A stretch of 35,560 nucleotides of DNA from assembly GCA_022782605.1 (NCBI GenBank), contig JALFMW010000212.1, positions 1-35,560 on the forward strand, read 5' to 3'. This DNA is from Clostridium sp. (lineage in GTDB: Bacteria; Bacillota; Clostridia; Peptostreptococcales; Peptostreptococcaceae). Below are positions 1 through 8,033 of the stretch, piece after piece. The notes below the pieces were generated by a model. It worked only from the letters and a program-made list of their open reading frames with translations, had not been told where the DNA came from and did no database searches. Each line of letters starts with the position of its first letter. Position 1 is the first letter of the stretch. The position numbers and the translations under genes were made by a program.

Positions 1-139
1 AAACTTATCAAAAGAAGAAATAAGACGTGCAGTAGAACTTGGATTGATGTCAGATGAAGAGCTTAAAGAAGAAGCTAATCGAAAGACAGAAGAACTAAAA
101 ACAAAAGTAGAAAAACTAATTAAACAAATATTTGATTAA
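1..139 (+). CDS. 3' part of a small charged helical protein (gene spans the sequence ends)
   Basis: This is the continuation of the ORF that begins with ATG at 35520. Joining base 35560 to base 1 completes a GAA codon and the frame stays open to TAA at 137-139, giving 59 residues in total. The product is Glu/Lys-rich and predicted helical, with a short SKEEIRRAVELG motif and a coiled-coil-like C-terminus. No family is recognised. It is the last gene of the early block that starts at 33424, directly behind the AbrB-like gene. The in-frame join is the evidence for a circular or permuted genome. Confidence 0.75.
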   Translation, partial: NLSKEEIRRAVELGLMSDEELKEEANRKTEELKTKVEKLIKQIFD

Positions 140-147
140 AAGCAACG

Positions 148-177
148 GGGATAAGACATAGTTTTATCCCTTATTTT
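148..177 (+). terminator. Possible weak intrinsic terminator
   Basis: GGGATAA (148-154) pairs with TTATCCC (164-170) across a 9-base loop and is followed by the T-rich stretch TTATTTTG. It sits between the wrap-around gene and the replication gene, so it may only attenuate. Confidence 0.45.
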
Positions 178-202
178 GTACAAAATACGAAAGGAGAAAG
201 CA

Positions 203-1168
203 ATGAAAGACCCCGCATTTTTATTTTATAGTAGTGATTTTTTATCTGGAACAATGTTAATGTCAGATGAAGAAATAGGTCAATACATAAAATTGTTATG
301 TTTGCAACATCAAAAAGGACATTTGAAAGAAAAAGATATGTTGAGTGTATGTAAAACACATAATGAAGATATTTTCTCCAAATTTATAAAAGATGAAGAA
401 GGCAATTACTATAATGAAAGATTAGAATATGAAGCTAATAAGAGAAAAGCATATTCTGAAAGCAGAAGAAATAACAGAAACAAGGTTGATAATACAAATA
501 CTTGTATCTATTTAATAAAAGATATGTTGACTGGTCTTACCAAGATAGGAAGTTCAAATAAACCAGAAAGAAGATTAGTAGAACTTAAAAATCAATATCA
601 AAATGAGAATCTTATACTAATAGCTTATACAGAGAATGTTGAACAAAAATTAGAAACGGAATTACATAATCTTTATAAAGATAAAAATCAGATTAATGAA
701 TGGTTTAATTTATCAGAAGATGACATATCAAAAATTATAAATGATAATCATATGAAATTATATATCAATAATCATATGTACAAACATATGGAAAATGAAA
801 ATGCAAATGAAAATATAAATAAAAATAATAAAAAAGTAAATGACAGTTGTGTTAACGATTTACAAGATATTATTGAGTTTTATAACGAAAATATAGGATT
901 AATAACACCTTACGGACTTGAAGTGTTATCAAGTTATATTGAAGATATGGACAAAGAATTGATTATATTAGCAATGAAAAAGTCTGTTGAAGCAAATAAG
1001 AGGACAATTCAATATATAAAAGCAATATTAAACAATTGGTCTAAAAAAGGAATAAAAACAGTGTTAGATGCAGAACAAGAAGATAAGAAGTTTAGAAAAA
1101 AAGATAGCCAAATGGCAGAACAAAGAGAATATGAAAGTTTAGATTTTTTATATCAAAATTTAAACTAA
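203..1168 (+). CDS. Phage replisome organizer (DnaD/DnaB_2-like) with inserted GIY-YIG/T5orf172-like domain
   Basis: A 321-residue protein. Residues 1-80 (MKDPAFLFYSSDFLSG, then acidic DEE and LLCLQHQKG) resemble the N-terminal winged-helix/DUF1376 region of phage replication initiators. Residues 220-290 (IIEFYNENIG, YIEDMDKELI, YIKAILNNW) are a DnaD-like C-terminal domain that binds DNA and recruits the helicase loader. Between them, about 100-165, is a GIY-YIG-type module of the T5orf172/MUG113 class: YLI at 103-105, KIGSS at 114-118, Arg123/124, Glu141 or Glu143 with His145, and EWF at 156-158. Start ATG 203 was chosen over an upstream TTG because AAAGGAG precedes it by 6 bases. The nuclease-like insertion is unusual for this family. 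Confidence 0.8.
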   Translation: MKDPAFLFYSSDFLSGTMLMSDEEIGQYIKLLCLQHQKGHLKEKDMLSVCKTHNEDIFSKFIKDEEGNYYNERLEYEANKRKAYSESRRNNRNKVDNTNTCIYLIKDMLTGLTKIGSSNKPERRLVELKNQYQNENLILIAYTENVEQKLETELHNLYKDKNQINEWFNLSEDDISKIINDNHMKLYINNHMYKHMENENANENINKNNKKVNDSCVNDLQDIIEFYNENIGLITPYGLEVLSSYIEDMDKELIILAMKKSVEANKRTIQYIKAILNNWSKKGIKTVLDAEQEDKKFRKKDSQMAEQREYESLDFLYQNLN

Positions 1169-1183
1169 AGGAGAGTGAAACAA

Positions 1184-1492
1184 ATGAATGAAATGAGTGA
1201 AGAAACAAGAAGAGAAGCAAACGAAAAAGTAGATAAAACCAAAAGAGAAATACAAGTATTGCAAATATTAAGTGAATATAAAGAACTAACAGCAAAGCAA
1301 ATAGCGAGGTATATGGCATACAGAAATTATACAAAAGAGATAGATTATAACCATGCAAGGCCAAGATTGACATCACTATTAGAAAAAAGACAAGTATGTA
1401 TAGTGGGCAAGGAATTAGACACTGAAACACATTGCAAGGAAGTAATATATCAAATAACAGAATTGGGAAAAGAGAGGTTAAACAATGTTTAA
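1184..1492 (+). CDS. Small winged-helix DNA-binding protein
   Basis: 102 residues. The core EIQVLQILSEYKELTAKQIARYM reads as a helix-turn-helix, followed by a second helix (ARPRLTSLLEKRQV) and a beta wing (IVGKELD, EVIYQITELG). This looks like a winged-helix protein of the replication region and may be a helper or regulator of the replisome organizer directly upstream. ATG 1184 lies 8-9 bases after AAAGGAGAG; an in-frame GTG at 1175 overlaps that ribosome site and is less likely. It overlaps the next gene by 8 bases. Confidence 0.65.
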   Translation: MNEMSEETRREANEKVDKTKREIQVLQILSEYKELTAKQIARYMAYRNYTKEIDYNHARPRLTSLLEKRQVCIVGKELDTETHCKEVIYQITELGKERLNNV

Positions 1493-1661
1493 AGTAGTAT
1501 TAATAATTTTATTATGTGTTTGTGTCTTTGAAGCAGGAGTGATGCAAGGAGAGAAAGATACACTAGAAAGGGTTATGGATTATATAAAGAAAGCAAAGAA
1601 TTGGGATGAATTTATGGAAAAGATTTCTGTTGAGTTCAATCAATACAATTTCAAGGAGTAG
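1485..1661 (+). CDS. Small membrane-anchored protein
   Basis: 58 residues. Residues 2-18 (FKVVLIILLCVCVFEAG) form a hydrophobic N-terminal segment that could be a membrane anchor or signal peptide. A charged helical tail follows (EKDTLERVMDYIKKAKNWDEF). It overlaps the winged-helix gene and is preceded by GAGAGG. No function is recognised. Confidence 0.6.
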   Translation: MFKVVLIILLCVCVFEAGVMQGEKDTLERVMDYIKKAKNWDEFMEKISVEFNQYNFKE

Positions 1662-1664
1662 AAA

Positions 1665-1833
1665 ATGATATATAAATATCCGCGATTAGGTGGAATATGT
1701 AAGGAATCACTAGAAAACAATTTGTGTTATGGATGCTCAAAATTAGAGTTAGAACGGATTTAAAGAACAAGCAAAATGTGATCTAGTGCAAAATAAGAAA
1801 AATATAGATTTAGGGGAGCAAATGAAAATATGA
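1665..1833 (+). CDS. Small Cys-containing protein, reading frame restored by a CGGA +1 shift
   Basis: ATG 1665 follows GGAG by 5 bases. Read normally the frame ends at TAA 1761-1763 after 32 residues. If CGGA at 1755-1758 is read as one codon the frame runs on (GFKEQAKCDLVQ) to TGA 1831-1833, giving 55 residues with four Cys (C-x8-CYGC-x13-C), a likely metal site. The restored stop overlaps the start of the methylase gene as ATGA, the tight coupling expected of an intact operon gene. Function unknown. A true mutation is the alternative. Confidence 0.55.
1755..1758 (+). other. CGGA recoding site 1 (in-frame CGG followed by A)
   Basis: Frame 0 reads GAA CGG ATT TAA. Skipping the C gives GAA GGA TTT AAA and restores an open frame that stops precisely at the next gene's start. 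It is the weakest-supported site with respect to homology but has the same context as the other four. Confidence 0.55.
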
Positions 1834-2651
1834 AAAGGAAAGTAAAAATAGAGTTATACAATGATCACTTTGAAAATGCTAAAAGATATGGAATACCACA
1901 TGCACAGTTGATAATTGCAGATATTCCATACAATTTAGGCAATAATGCATATGCAAGCAATCCTCAATGGTATATAGATGGAGATAATAAAAATGGGGAA
2001 AGCAAACTAGCAAATAAAAGTTTCTTTGATACAGATAAAGATTTTAAAATAAATAATTTCTTTGACTTCTGTACTAGATATCTAAAAAAAGAGCCAAAAG
2101 AAAAAGGACAAGCACCGGCAATGATAGTATTTTGTGCTTTTGAACAAATGCAAATGGTAATTGATGAAGCTAAAAAGCACGGATTAGTTAAAAGTTATCC
2201 ATTAGTGTTTATAAAAAATTATTCTAGTCAAGTTTTAAAAGCAAACATGAAAATTGTAGGAGCAACAGAATATGCAGTAGTACTTTATAGAGATAAGTTA
2301 CCTAAATTCAACAATGGCAAAACAGAGGAGCAAAAGGGAAAAATGATATTTAACTGGTTTGAATGGAAAAGGGATTCATCAAAAGAATATGCTAAAATTC
2401 ATCCAACTCAAAAGCCTGTAAGTGTATTAAAAAAGCTTATAGAAATATTTACAGACGAGGGCGATGTTGTAATAGATCCGGTAGCAGGAAGTGGAAGTAC
2501 ACTAAGAGCATGTGCAGAATGTGGAAGAAATGCATACGGTTTTGAAATAAAAAAAGATTTTTACAAACAAGCTAAAGAAAGAATGATAAGTGATGATATT
2601 TTAAGCGGAATTATGGAAGATGGACAAGTGACTTTAGATGCAATTATTTAA
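1830..2651 (+). CDS. Orphan site-specific DNA methyltransferase (beta class, N6-adenine or N4-cytosine)
   Basis: 273 residues with the permuted motif order of beta-class amino-methyltransferases (PF01555). The catalytic motif IV is DIPYN at 31-35 (a DPPY variant), HPTQKP is at 191-196, and the AdoMet-binding motif I is DPVAGSGST at 216-224. It would methylate phage DNA at a specific sequence, probably protecting it from host restriction. No restriction endonuclease lies nearby, so it is an orphan. ATG 1830 overlaps the TGA of the previous gene. Confidence 0.85.
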   Translation: MKRKVKIELYNDHFENAKRYGIPHAQLIIADIPYNLGNNAYASNPQWYIDGDNKNGESKLANKSFFDTDKDFKINNFFDFCTRYLKKEPKEKGQAPAMIVFCAFEQMQMVIDEAKKHGLVKSYPLVFIKNYSSQVLKANMKIVGATEYAVVLYRDKLPKFNNGKTEEQKGKMIFNWFEWKRDSSKEYAKIHPTQKPVSVLKKLIEIFTDEGDVVIDPVAGSGSTLRACAECGRNAYGFEIKKDFYKQAKERMISDDILSGIMEDGQVTLDAII

Positions 2652-2669
2652 AAAAGGAGCGAAAGAGAA

Positions 2670-3023
2670 ATGAACAGAATAGAAATACCATTTAGATTAC
2701 CTAGTTTAAATCAATACATAAATGAGTGTAGAAAAAATAAATATGCTGGAGCCAATATGAAGAAAACAGTAGATAGTGACATTGCATATTATATAAATCA
2801 ACTACCGAAATATGACAGACCGGTTAAAATACATTTTATATGGGTAGAGGAGAATAAAAAAAGAGATTTAGACAATGTATGTTTTGCTAAAAAGTTTATA
2901 TTAGATTCAATGGTTAAGGCAGGTAAATTAAAAGATGATAATAGAAACTATGTTGTAGGTTTTGAAGATAGTTTCAAATATGACAAAGAAAGTAAAGTTA
3001 TATTGGAGGTAGAAGAAATATGA
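2670..3023 (+). CDS. rusA: RusA-type Holliday junction resolvase
   Basis: 117 residues, normal length for the family. It shows the N-terminal PSLNQYI segment and the acidic catalytic set KRDLDN at 64-69, Lys75 and DD at 89-90 (KAGKLKDDNRNYV). RusA enzymes are homodimeric resolvases that cut branched DNA during phage replication and recombination. AAAGGAGCG precedes ATG. The stop overlaps the next start (ATGA at 3020). Confidence 0.85.
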   Translation: MNRIEIPFRLPSLNQYINECRKNKYAGANMKKTVDSDIAYYINQLPKYDRPVKIHFIWVEENKKRDLDNVCFAKKFILDSMVKAGKLKDDNRNYVVGFEDSFKYDKESKVILEVEEI

Positions 3024-3238
3024 GTGATTTAACAGATGAGGAGATAATAGCGACACGAAAATTACACGGATTAAATGATGATCTATTTAAGATAGAGAAA
3101 AAAATAAATAAACAAGAAAAAGAGTTAAATGATTTAGATGAGTTTGCAGACTTATTGAGACCAGAACAGAGATATTATACAAATATAATTAAAAAGTTGG
3201 TTGAAAATGCTAGAAGTGGAGGAGCAAATGAAAGATAA
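3020..3238 (+). CDS. Small coiled-coil protein
   Basis: 72 residues, almost entirely charged helix (EKKINKQEKELNDLDE), with a short tail that overlaps the next start. It is translationally coupled to rusA by a 4-base ATGA overlap, with GGAGG upstream. No family recognised. Confidence 0.6.
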   Translation: MSDLTDEEIIATRKLHGLNDDLFKIEKKINKQEKELNDLDEFADLLRPEQRYYTNIIKKLVENARSGGANER

Positions 3239-3593
3239 AATTGAAGTAGGAGAGTTTGTGAGAACAAACAAAGGTAACATAGGACAAGTTATTGATATAT
3301 TTCAAGGACATTGTGTTGCCAAATATCATATTGAATTTAAAGGAAATGTAAAAGTAAAAAGGCAATATTTATCAACTAAAACAATAGTAAATCACAATAA
3401 AATAATATCTGAAATTATAGAAGCAGGCGACTATGTAAATGGCAAACTAATACATAAAATAGATAAAGGACCAAATTATTGTTATTTATATTACGGTAAT
3501 TGCAAAACATTTGTAGATTATCAAATAAAAACAATACTAACAAAAGAAAGTTATATGGCTAATTGCTATAAAGTAGGAGGAAAAGATGAATAG
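3228..3593 (+). CDS. Hypothetical early phage protein
   Basis: 121 residues, mostly alternating beta-type sequence (VGEFVRTNKGNIGQVIDIF, then AGDYVNGKLIHKID), with two GxxV-type turns that suggest two related small beta domains. ATG 3228 was chosen because GGAGGAG ends 3 to 4 bases upstream; it overlaps the previous gene by 11 bases. Function unknown. Confidence 0.6.
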   Translation: MKDKIEVGEFVRTNKGNIGQVIDIFQGHCVAKYHIEFKGNVKVKRQYLSTKTIVNHNKIISEIIEAGDYVNGKLIHKIDKGPNYCYLYYGNCKTFVDYQIKTILTKESYMANCYKVGGKDE

Positions 3594-3975
3594 AGAGATA
3601 AAGTTTAGAGCATGGCATAAAGATTTAAAGAAAATGTTTAAAATCGGTCAGATAACACTTGAAAAAGGTACTTGGAATTTTGAACCGAACGATAGAGACT
3701 TTATAGGAATGAGTATACCGTCTCAACCAAGTTTTGTTTTAATGCAATATACAGGATTACACGATAAAAACGGAAAAGAAATATATGAGGGAGATATATT
3801 GAAAGTATACTATAAAGGGATGTCGGAAGTAGGTTATGTAGAATATGACAATGATTACTGTGAATACAAAATAATTATAAATACTGATAAAGATTATTTT
3901 AGTTTATGGAAAAGCATAGATTTAGAAAAAATAGGCAATAAATACGATAATCCAGAGTTATTAAGAGGAGAATAG
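3586..3975 (+). CDS. YopX family protein
   Basis: 129 residues. The start MNREIKFRAWHKDLKKM and the central MQYTGLHDKNGKEIYEGDILKV are the diagnostic blocks of the YopX family (PF09643), common in early regions of Firmicute phages. The molecular role of YopX proteins is not established. AGGAGG precedes the ATG. Confidence 0.85.
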   Translation: MNREIKFRAWHKDLKKMFKIGQITLEKGTWNFEPNDRDFIGMSIPSQPSFVLMQYTGLHDKNGKEIYEGDILKVYYKGMSEVGYVEYDNDYCEYKIIINTDKDYFSLWKSIDLEKIGNKYDNPELLRGE

Positions 3976-3977
3976 AT

Positions 3978-4199
3978 ATGAATAAAACAATAGAAAATAT
4001 AGCGATATTAATATGCGTTACAATAATTTGGGTTGCATTGTTAATAACAATAACAGTTACAAGTAGAGATGATGAAAAAATAAAATTATTAGAACAAAGC
4101 TTAAATGAGCAGATAGAAGAAAAGCAAGTATATATGAATATGCTTGAGAAAAAGGAGAATAAAGATGGAACTAAAACAACTTACAAAAGAAACATTTAA
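3978..4199 (+). CDS. Small membrane protein with cytoplasmic coiled coil
   Basis: 73 residues. Residues 7-28 (NIAILICVTIIWVALLITIT) are one transmembrane helix, followed by a Glu/Lys-rich coiled coil (EKIKLLEQSLNEQIEEKQ). GAGGAG lies 6 bases before ATG. The 3' end overlaps the methylase subunit gene. No function recognised. Confidence 0.55.
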   Translation: MNKTIENIAILICVTIIWVALLITITVTSRDDEKIKLLEQSLNEQIEEKQVYMNMLEKKENKDGTKTTYKRNI

Positions 4200-4677
4200 A
4201 ATATTTGATGTGAATAACACAAAAGAACTAAAAAATAAATTATTTGAAGTTTGCAAAAAAAACGAGACACAATATTTTAAAAAATTTAAAGAATTAGTAA
4301 AAGATTTATCAATTGACTGGTTACAAAAAATATATCAATACTATGAAGCGGATAGGGAAAACAAAGGACAAGATTATACACCTAAAAGTCTAGCAAAACT
4401 AGTTTCAAAATTGTCTCAAGTAGATGATGAAGAAGAATGCTTAGATATGTGTTGCGGAAGTGGTGCTCTAACTATTCAAAAATGGTTAGAAAATCCAAAA
4501 ATGAAATTTAAACTTGAAGAATTTGATGAGAATGTAATTCCTTTTCTTATATTTAACATGATGTTAAGAAATATTGATGCAAATATTGAGCAAAAAGATG
4601 TACTAGAAGACAAAGTGTACCATTTGTATAGAATTATTCCAAGTGATGAATTTGGAAGATTAGAGGTGATAAAATGA
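4165..4677 (+). CDS. N6-adenine methylase, AdoMet-binding half (HsdM-like)
   Basis: 170 residues. The fold follows gamma-class (type I, HsdM-like) methylases: an N-terminal helical part, QDYTPKSLAKLV at 69-80 and motif I LDMCCGSGAL at 93-102 (DPACGSG variant). Motif IV (NPPY) is missing here and starts the next ORF, so the enzyme is split between the AdoMet-binding and catalytic motifs. ATG 4165 follows AAAGGAG by 7 bases. The stop overlaps the next start as ATGA, so the two halves are made together. Confidence 0.75.
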   Translation: MELKQLTKETFKIFDVNNTKELKNKLFEVCKKNETQYFKKFKELVKDLSIDWLQKIYQYYEADRENKGQDYTPKSLAKLVSKLSQVDDEEECLDMCCGSGALTIQKWLENPKMKFKLEEFDENVIPFLIFNMMLRNIDANIEQKDVLEDKVYHLYRIIPSDEFGRLEVIK

Positions 4678-5694
4678 AAACATGTATAAGTAACCCACCA
4701 TACAATTTAAGATGGCAACAACCAATTTTTGCTCAAATGCAAGATAGATTTAAATACACAGCTGTACCACCTGTAAGTAATGCAAATTTTGCTTTTATAC
4801 TTACAGCATTAAATAAATGTGATAGATTATGTTTTATCTTACCACAAGGAGTGCTAACGTCAGGAACAAAAGAAGAAAAAGAAATTAGACAATATCTAAT
4901 TGAAAAAAATTATGTGGAAGCGGTAATTATCTGTCCAAGCAAAATGTTTGAAGCGACATCAATACCTGTTTGCATTATAACGTTAGATAAAAATAAAAAA
5001 ACATCTGAAACAGTGATGATAGATGCAAAGGATTTCTGTGCAAAAGAGACTAGAGAGCAAAGGGGACAATTTGGACGGAAATGCACATGAAAACAGAGTT
5101 TACAAAAAAGAAGTAAATATATTTACAGATGAGCAAATACAAGAATTAAACAAAACAGTTAGAGAAAGGATAGAAAAAAAGGATTTTAGCAAAGTAGTAA
5201 CTATTGAAGATATTAAAAATAATGATTATTCATTATTTCCATCAATGTATTTTGAAATTGAATCTGATGATTTATATGGTGTAACGAGGAGTTATGACGA
5301 TATTTTGAATGATTTAAACAGAATTATAAAACAAAAGAATTGTCTAAAATTAACTATAAATGAAAGCATTGCAAAAAGTATAGGAATTTATGATGTTGCA
5401 ATGCAAATGAAAGATAGTCAACAAATAAATGCTGAAATGAATAAGACACTAAAATCAATTAAATTAGAGATAGAAAAAGAAAATTATATAACATTGTCTA
5501 AAAACAAAAATGAGATTAAATTTGAGAATAATAGCAAGGAACAGGTAAGCGAAATTTTAATGCTTATTATGAACAACTGGAAAATGATGATGTATCATCT
5601 AAACAATGAAGAAAATAGATATTTAGTAGAATTAAGAGACAAACTGTTGCCTGATTTGATGTCTGGGAAGATAAATTTAGAAGGAGAGGAGTAA
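4674..5694 (+). CDS. N6-adenine methylase, catalytic half with HsdS-like end; frame restored by a CGGA +1 shift
   Basis: Motif IV is SNPPYN at residues 6-11 of this ORF. Frame 0 stops at 5090 after 138 residues. Reading CGGA 5076-5079 as Gly continues REQRGQFG-G-NAHENRVYKK, a segment well known from phage N6 methylases (typical RGQxGGxxHxNRVYK), to TAA near 5694, 339 residues in all. The last part (LRDKLLPDLMSGKI) resembles the C-terminal end of type I specificity subunits. The product should complement the preceding half to form an active methylase. Without recoding the C-terminal 60 percent is lost. Confidence 0.75.
5076..5079 (+). other. CGGA recoding site 2
   Basis: Frame 0 reads TTT GGA CGG AAA TGC ACA TGA. 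Dropping the C gives TTT GGA GGA AAT GCA CAT, the family-typical QFGGNAHENRVYK. The inserted base lies between two glycine codons. Confidence 0.8.
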
Positions 5695-5701
5695 ATAAGA
5701 T

Positions 5702-6295
5702 ATGAGTAATATAGAAAAATATATAAAACATTTTAAAACCATAACAAAGCACAAATTTTATGTTATGAAATTTTGCTTTAAATGTGGAAAATATAAAAGA
5801 GGATTAATGCATGATTTGAGCAAGTATGGAATAACTGAATTTTTTAGCAGTGCAAAATATTTTCAAGGAACAAGTAGTCCAATTGATGCAGAAAAGAAAG
5901 AAAAAGGATATAGTTTAGCATGGCAACATCATAAAGGACATAACCCACATCATTGGGAATATTGGATTGATAACATAGGCACTTATAAAAATACACCTTG
6001 TAAAATTCCGTATGATTATGTAATTGAGATGATATGTGATTGGTTAGGAGCTGGAATAGTATATTCAAAACATAAAGTGGATTATGGCAAGGCATATAGT
6101 GAACCATTAAAATATTATAATAAATGTAAAAAAGAAAGAATATTTCATCCAGAAACTCAAAAATTAATAGAATATTATTTAAACATAATTGAAACATACG
6201 GAATAAATGCTTTTTGCAAAAATGTAAGAAGAAAAGGTTATGTTTATGCTGATTACATAGGCGAAACAATTAATTTAGAGAGGAGTGATACATAG
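5702..6295 (+). CDS. DUF5662-like protein, possible HD-type metal enzyme
   Basis: 197 residues. The sequence contains LMHDLSKYGITEF, AWQHHKGHNPHHWEYW and DWLGAG, i.e. His/Asp clusters spaced as in HD-like metal-binding proteins. This arrangement is found in the DUF5662 family of phage and bacterial proteins. No activity is established. GGAGAGG precedes ATG. It is probably a nucleotide- or metal-related early function. Confidence 0.65.
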   Translation: MSNIEKYIKHFKTITKHKFYVMKFCFKCGKYKRGLMHDLSKYGITEFFSSAKYFQGTSSPIDAEKKEKGYSLAWQHHKGHNPHHWEYWIDNIGTYKNTPCKIPYDYVIEMICDWLGAGIVYSKHKVDYGKAYSEPLKYYNKCKKERIFHPETQKLIEYYLNIIETYGINAFCKNVRRKGYVYADYIGETINLERSDT

Positions 6296-6570
6296 TGAAA
6301 GAAAAAATAAATAAAAGAACAACTAAAGATGGTATTGAATATTTGGAACTACAATGTATTGTTAATAATAGAATACATGATTATATTTCAAAGTATCATA
6401 ATTACCCTAAATACATCAAATTACCTTTATGGATATTTGAATGTTTGAAACAAACAATGTGTGAAGTAGATTTAAAGATAGATTATAAAACAGAAGAGTT
6501 TACATTCTTTAATTTAAAAGTTTGTGAAACTGTTAGTATAGAAAAAGCAGAAGAAATTGAGGTGTTTTAA
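6295..6570 (+). CDS. Hypothetical early protein
   Basis: 91 residues from a GTG that overlaps the TAG of the previous gene, with GAGAGGAG about 8 bases upstream. It has mixed alpha/beta composition with two Cys (IFECLKQTMCEV). No family recognised. Confidence 0.55.
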   Translation: MKEKINKRTTKDGIEYLELQCIVNNRIHDYISKYHNYPKYIKLPLWIFECLKQTMCEVDLKIDYKTEEFTFFNLKVCETVSIEKAEEIEVF

Positions 6571-6726
6571 GTGAAAGAAAAAATAAAAAGAATAATAGAA
6601 AAAATTAAAGACATATTTAGTTTACATTGTCCTGAATGTGGTGGAAGAATGAAAAGCGAATATTTAGATATGGAAATAGACAAACTTGTATACAAGTGCA
6701 AAAAATGTGGAAAGGAATGGGTATAA
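6571..6726 (+). CDS. Small zinc-ribbon protein
   Basis: 51 residues from GTG 6571 (GAGGTG 6 bases upstream). A basic helix is followed by CPECGG (residues 22-27) and CKKCGKEW near the end, a classic four-Cys zinc ribbon. The gene is too short for usual ORF cutoffs. It may bind nucleic acid. The start region is a near copy of that at 6886. Confidence 0.65.
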   Translation: MKEKIKRIIEKIKDIFSLHCPECGGRMKSEYLDMEIDKLVYKCKKCGKEWV

Positions 6727-6899
6727 TGCAATTATTTGAAGATTTAATAAAATGTAAAGACTGTATGAATAATATAAATAACAAGTGTATTTTATATCCA
6801 GGAAAAGATACAAAAGAAGAAAATACAGGTTGCTATGTAGGAATAGATAGAAATAATAAACAAAAACTTGTAGGAGGTGTTTTAAGTGAAAGAAAATAG
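6726..6899 (+). CDS. Small Cys-rich protein
   Basis: 57 residues from ATG 6726, which overlaps the TAA of the zinc-ribbon gene. Cys pattern CKDC-x8-C-x14-C suggests a second small metal-binding protein. AAGGA lies about 10 bases upstream. Function unknown. Confidence 0.6.
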   Translation: MQLFEDLIKCKDCMNNINNKCILYPGKDTKEENTGCYVGIDRNNKQKLVGGVLSERK

Positions 6900-7128
6900 T
6901 AGAGAAGATAGAGTTAATATATTAAAAATAGAATGTTATATTACAATAAATGATGAGAAAGAGCCAATCTTAAATATTGGTACAAGCTTTTCAAATATGA
7001 TAGAAAGTGAAGAATTTAAGTATTATAATGATGAGTTACGTAAAAATATTAAACCAGTTTTAAATGATTTAAAACAAATGTTACTAAACACATTAGAAAT
7101 GGAGGACGAGCAGTGGAAAATAGTATAG
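6886..7128 (+). CDS. Hypothetical early protein
   Basis: 80 residues from GTG 6886 (AGGAGGTG 6 bases upstream). It has a beta-like first half (NILKIECYITINDEKEPI) and a helical second half with an acidic end. Neighbouring starts overlap on both sides, so it belongs to the same operon. No family recognised. Confidence 0.55.
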   Translation: MKENSREDRVNILKIECYITINDEKEPILNIGTSFSNMIESEEFKYYNDELRKNIKPVLNDLKQMLLNTLEMEDEQWKIV

Positions 7129-7379
7129 AAGAAGATATAAAAATAATTAACAATTTTATAACTTATTTTAATAAAAATATTCAAAATGGAAATAAAGCTG
7201 ATTTAACAGTTTTAGGAGAAGAGATAAATGCACTAAAACATATTTTATCAGATTATAAAAGAGTATTAAAAGAGAATGAAAAATTAAAAGAGGAAAACTT
7301 TAATTTGCAATGCATAGCAAAGCAATATATAGAATTGCATGAAGAATATAAAAAGTTATATGAAAGGAGCATTAGATAA
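7113..7379 (+). CDS. Coiled-coil early protein
   Basis: 88 residues from GTG 7113, overlapping the previous gene by 16 bases, with GGAGG at 7101-7105. The second half is a Glu/Lys/Leu heptad coiled coil (KRVLKENEKLKEENFNLQ). Such small coiled-coil proteins are common in Clostridial phage early operons. Function unknown. Confidence 0.55.
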   Translation: MENSIEEDIKIINNFITYFNKNIQNGNKADLTVLGEEINALKHILSDYKRVLKENEKLKEENFNLQCIAKQYIELHEEYKKLYERSIR

Positions 7380-7380
7380 A

Positions 7381-7773
7381 ATGAACGAGGAAGAAAAGAA
7401 GGCTATAAATGATTTTAAAAGAACAGTTGAACTATATGAAGCAAAACCAATCGATAAAATATCAGTAGAGTTTGACGAATTTGATTATAAAATAGTTAAA
7501 ATAGTATTAAATCTAATAGAAAAACTACAAAAAGAGAATGAAGAATTAAAAGCAGATAATTATGAATTAAATAATAGAATAACTGATTTGTTAGAAAATA
7601 TTCCAGTTCAAAAAGTAAAAGACAAGATAGAAGAAATATTAAATAATAAAGAATATAGAATTGTATTTGAAGGAAATGCAGAATTTCCGGACGACGCAAC
7701 AATTATTAATGCACAGAAATATATTAAGCTAGAAAAAATGCAAGAACTAATAGAAGAAAGGAAGGTAAAATAG
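7381..7773 (+). CDS. Coiled-coil early protein
   Basis: 130 residues. ATG 7381 is preceded by GAAAGGAG. Residues 40-70 form a strong coiled coil (LIEKLQKENEELKADNYELNNRITDLLENI), similar in style to the previous gene and perhaps its paralogue. The C-terminal part (EYRIVFEGNAEFPDDATI) is different. Function unknown. Confidence 0.55.
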   Translation: MNEEEKKAINDFKRTVELYEAKPIDKISVEFDEFDYKIVKIVLNLIEKLQKENEELKADNYELNNRITDLLENIPVQKVKDKIEEILNNKEYRIVFEGNAEFPDDATIINAQKYIKLEKMQELIEERKVK

Positions 7774-7775
7774 AA

Positions 7776-8018
7776 ATGAAATTTACATTCGGAGATATAG
7801 TTGTTGTAGATGAAAACTTGATTGGAGTAATCACAAAATGCTGGATTAACTTTCATACTGATAAAATAAAAAAAGAATATAGTTATGATATATATGTAAG
7901 AGAATTTAACTGCATAAAACAATATAAAGAAGATGAAATACAAAGATATATGGTAAGACATAAATACTTATCAGATGAAGAAATGGAATATCAAAGAAAT
8001 GCAATAAACGGATTTTAA
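7776..8018 (+). CDS. Hypothetical early protein
   Basis: 80 residues. The N-terminal KFTFGDIVVVDENLIGVITKCW resembles a small SH3-like beta barrel, and the C-terminal YLSDEEMEYQRNAI is helical. GGAAGG precedes ATG. No established function. Confidence 0.55.
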   Translation: MKFTFGDIVVVDENLIGVITKCWINFHTDKIKKEYSYDIYVREFNCIKQYKEDEIQRYMVRHKYLSDEEMEYQRNAINGF

Positions 8019-8033
8019 AAGGAGGACTAATCT

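Noticed and set aside
4674..4677. Frameshift joining the two methylase halves
   Set aside because: The ATGA overlap with separate start and stop is ordinary translational coupling, and no CGGA is present.
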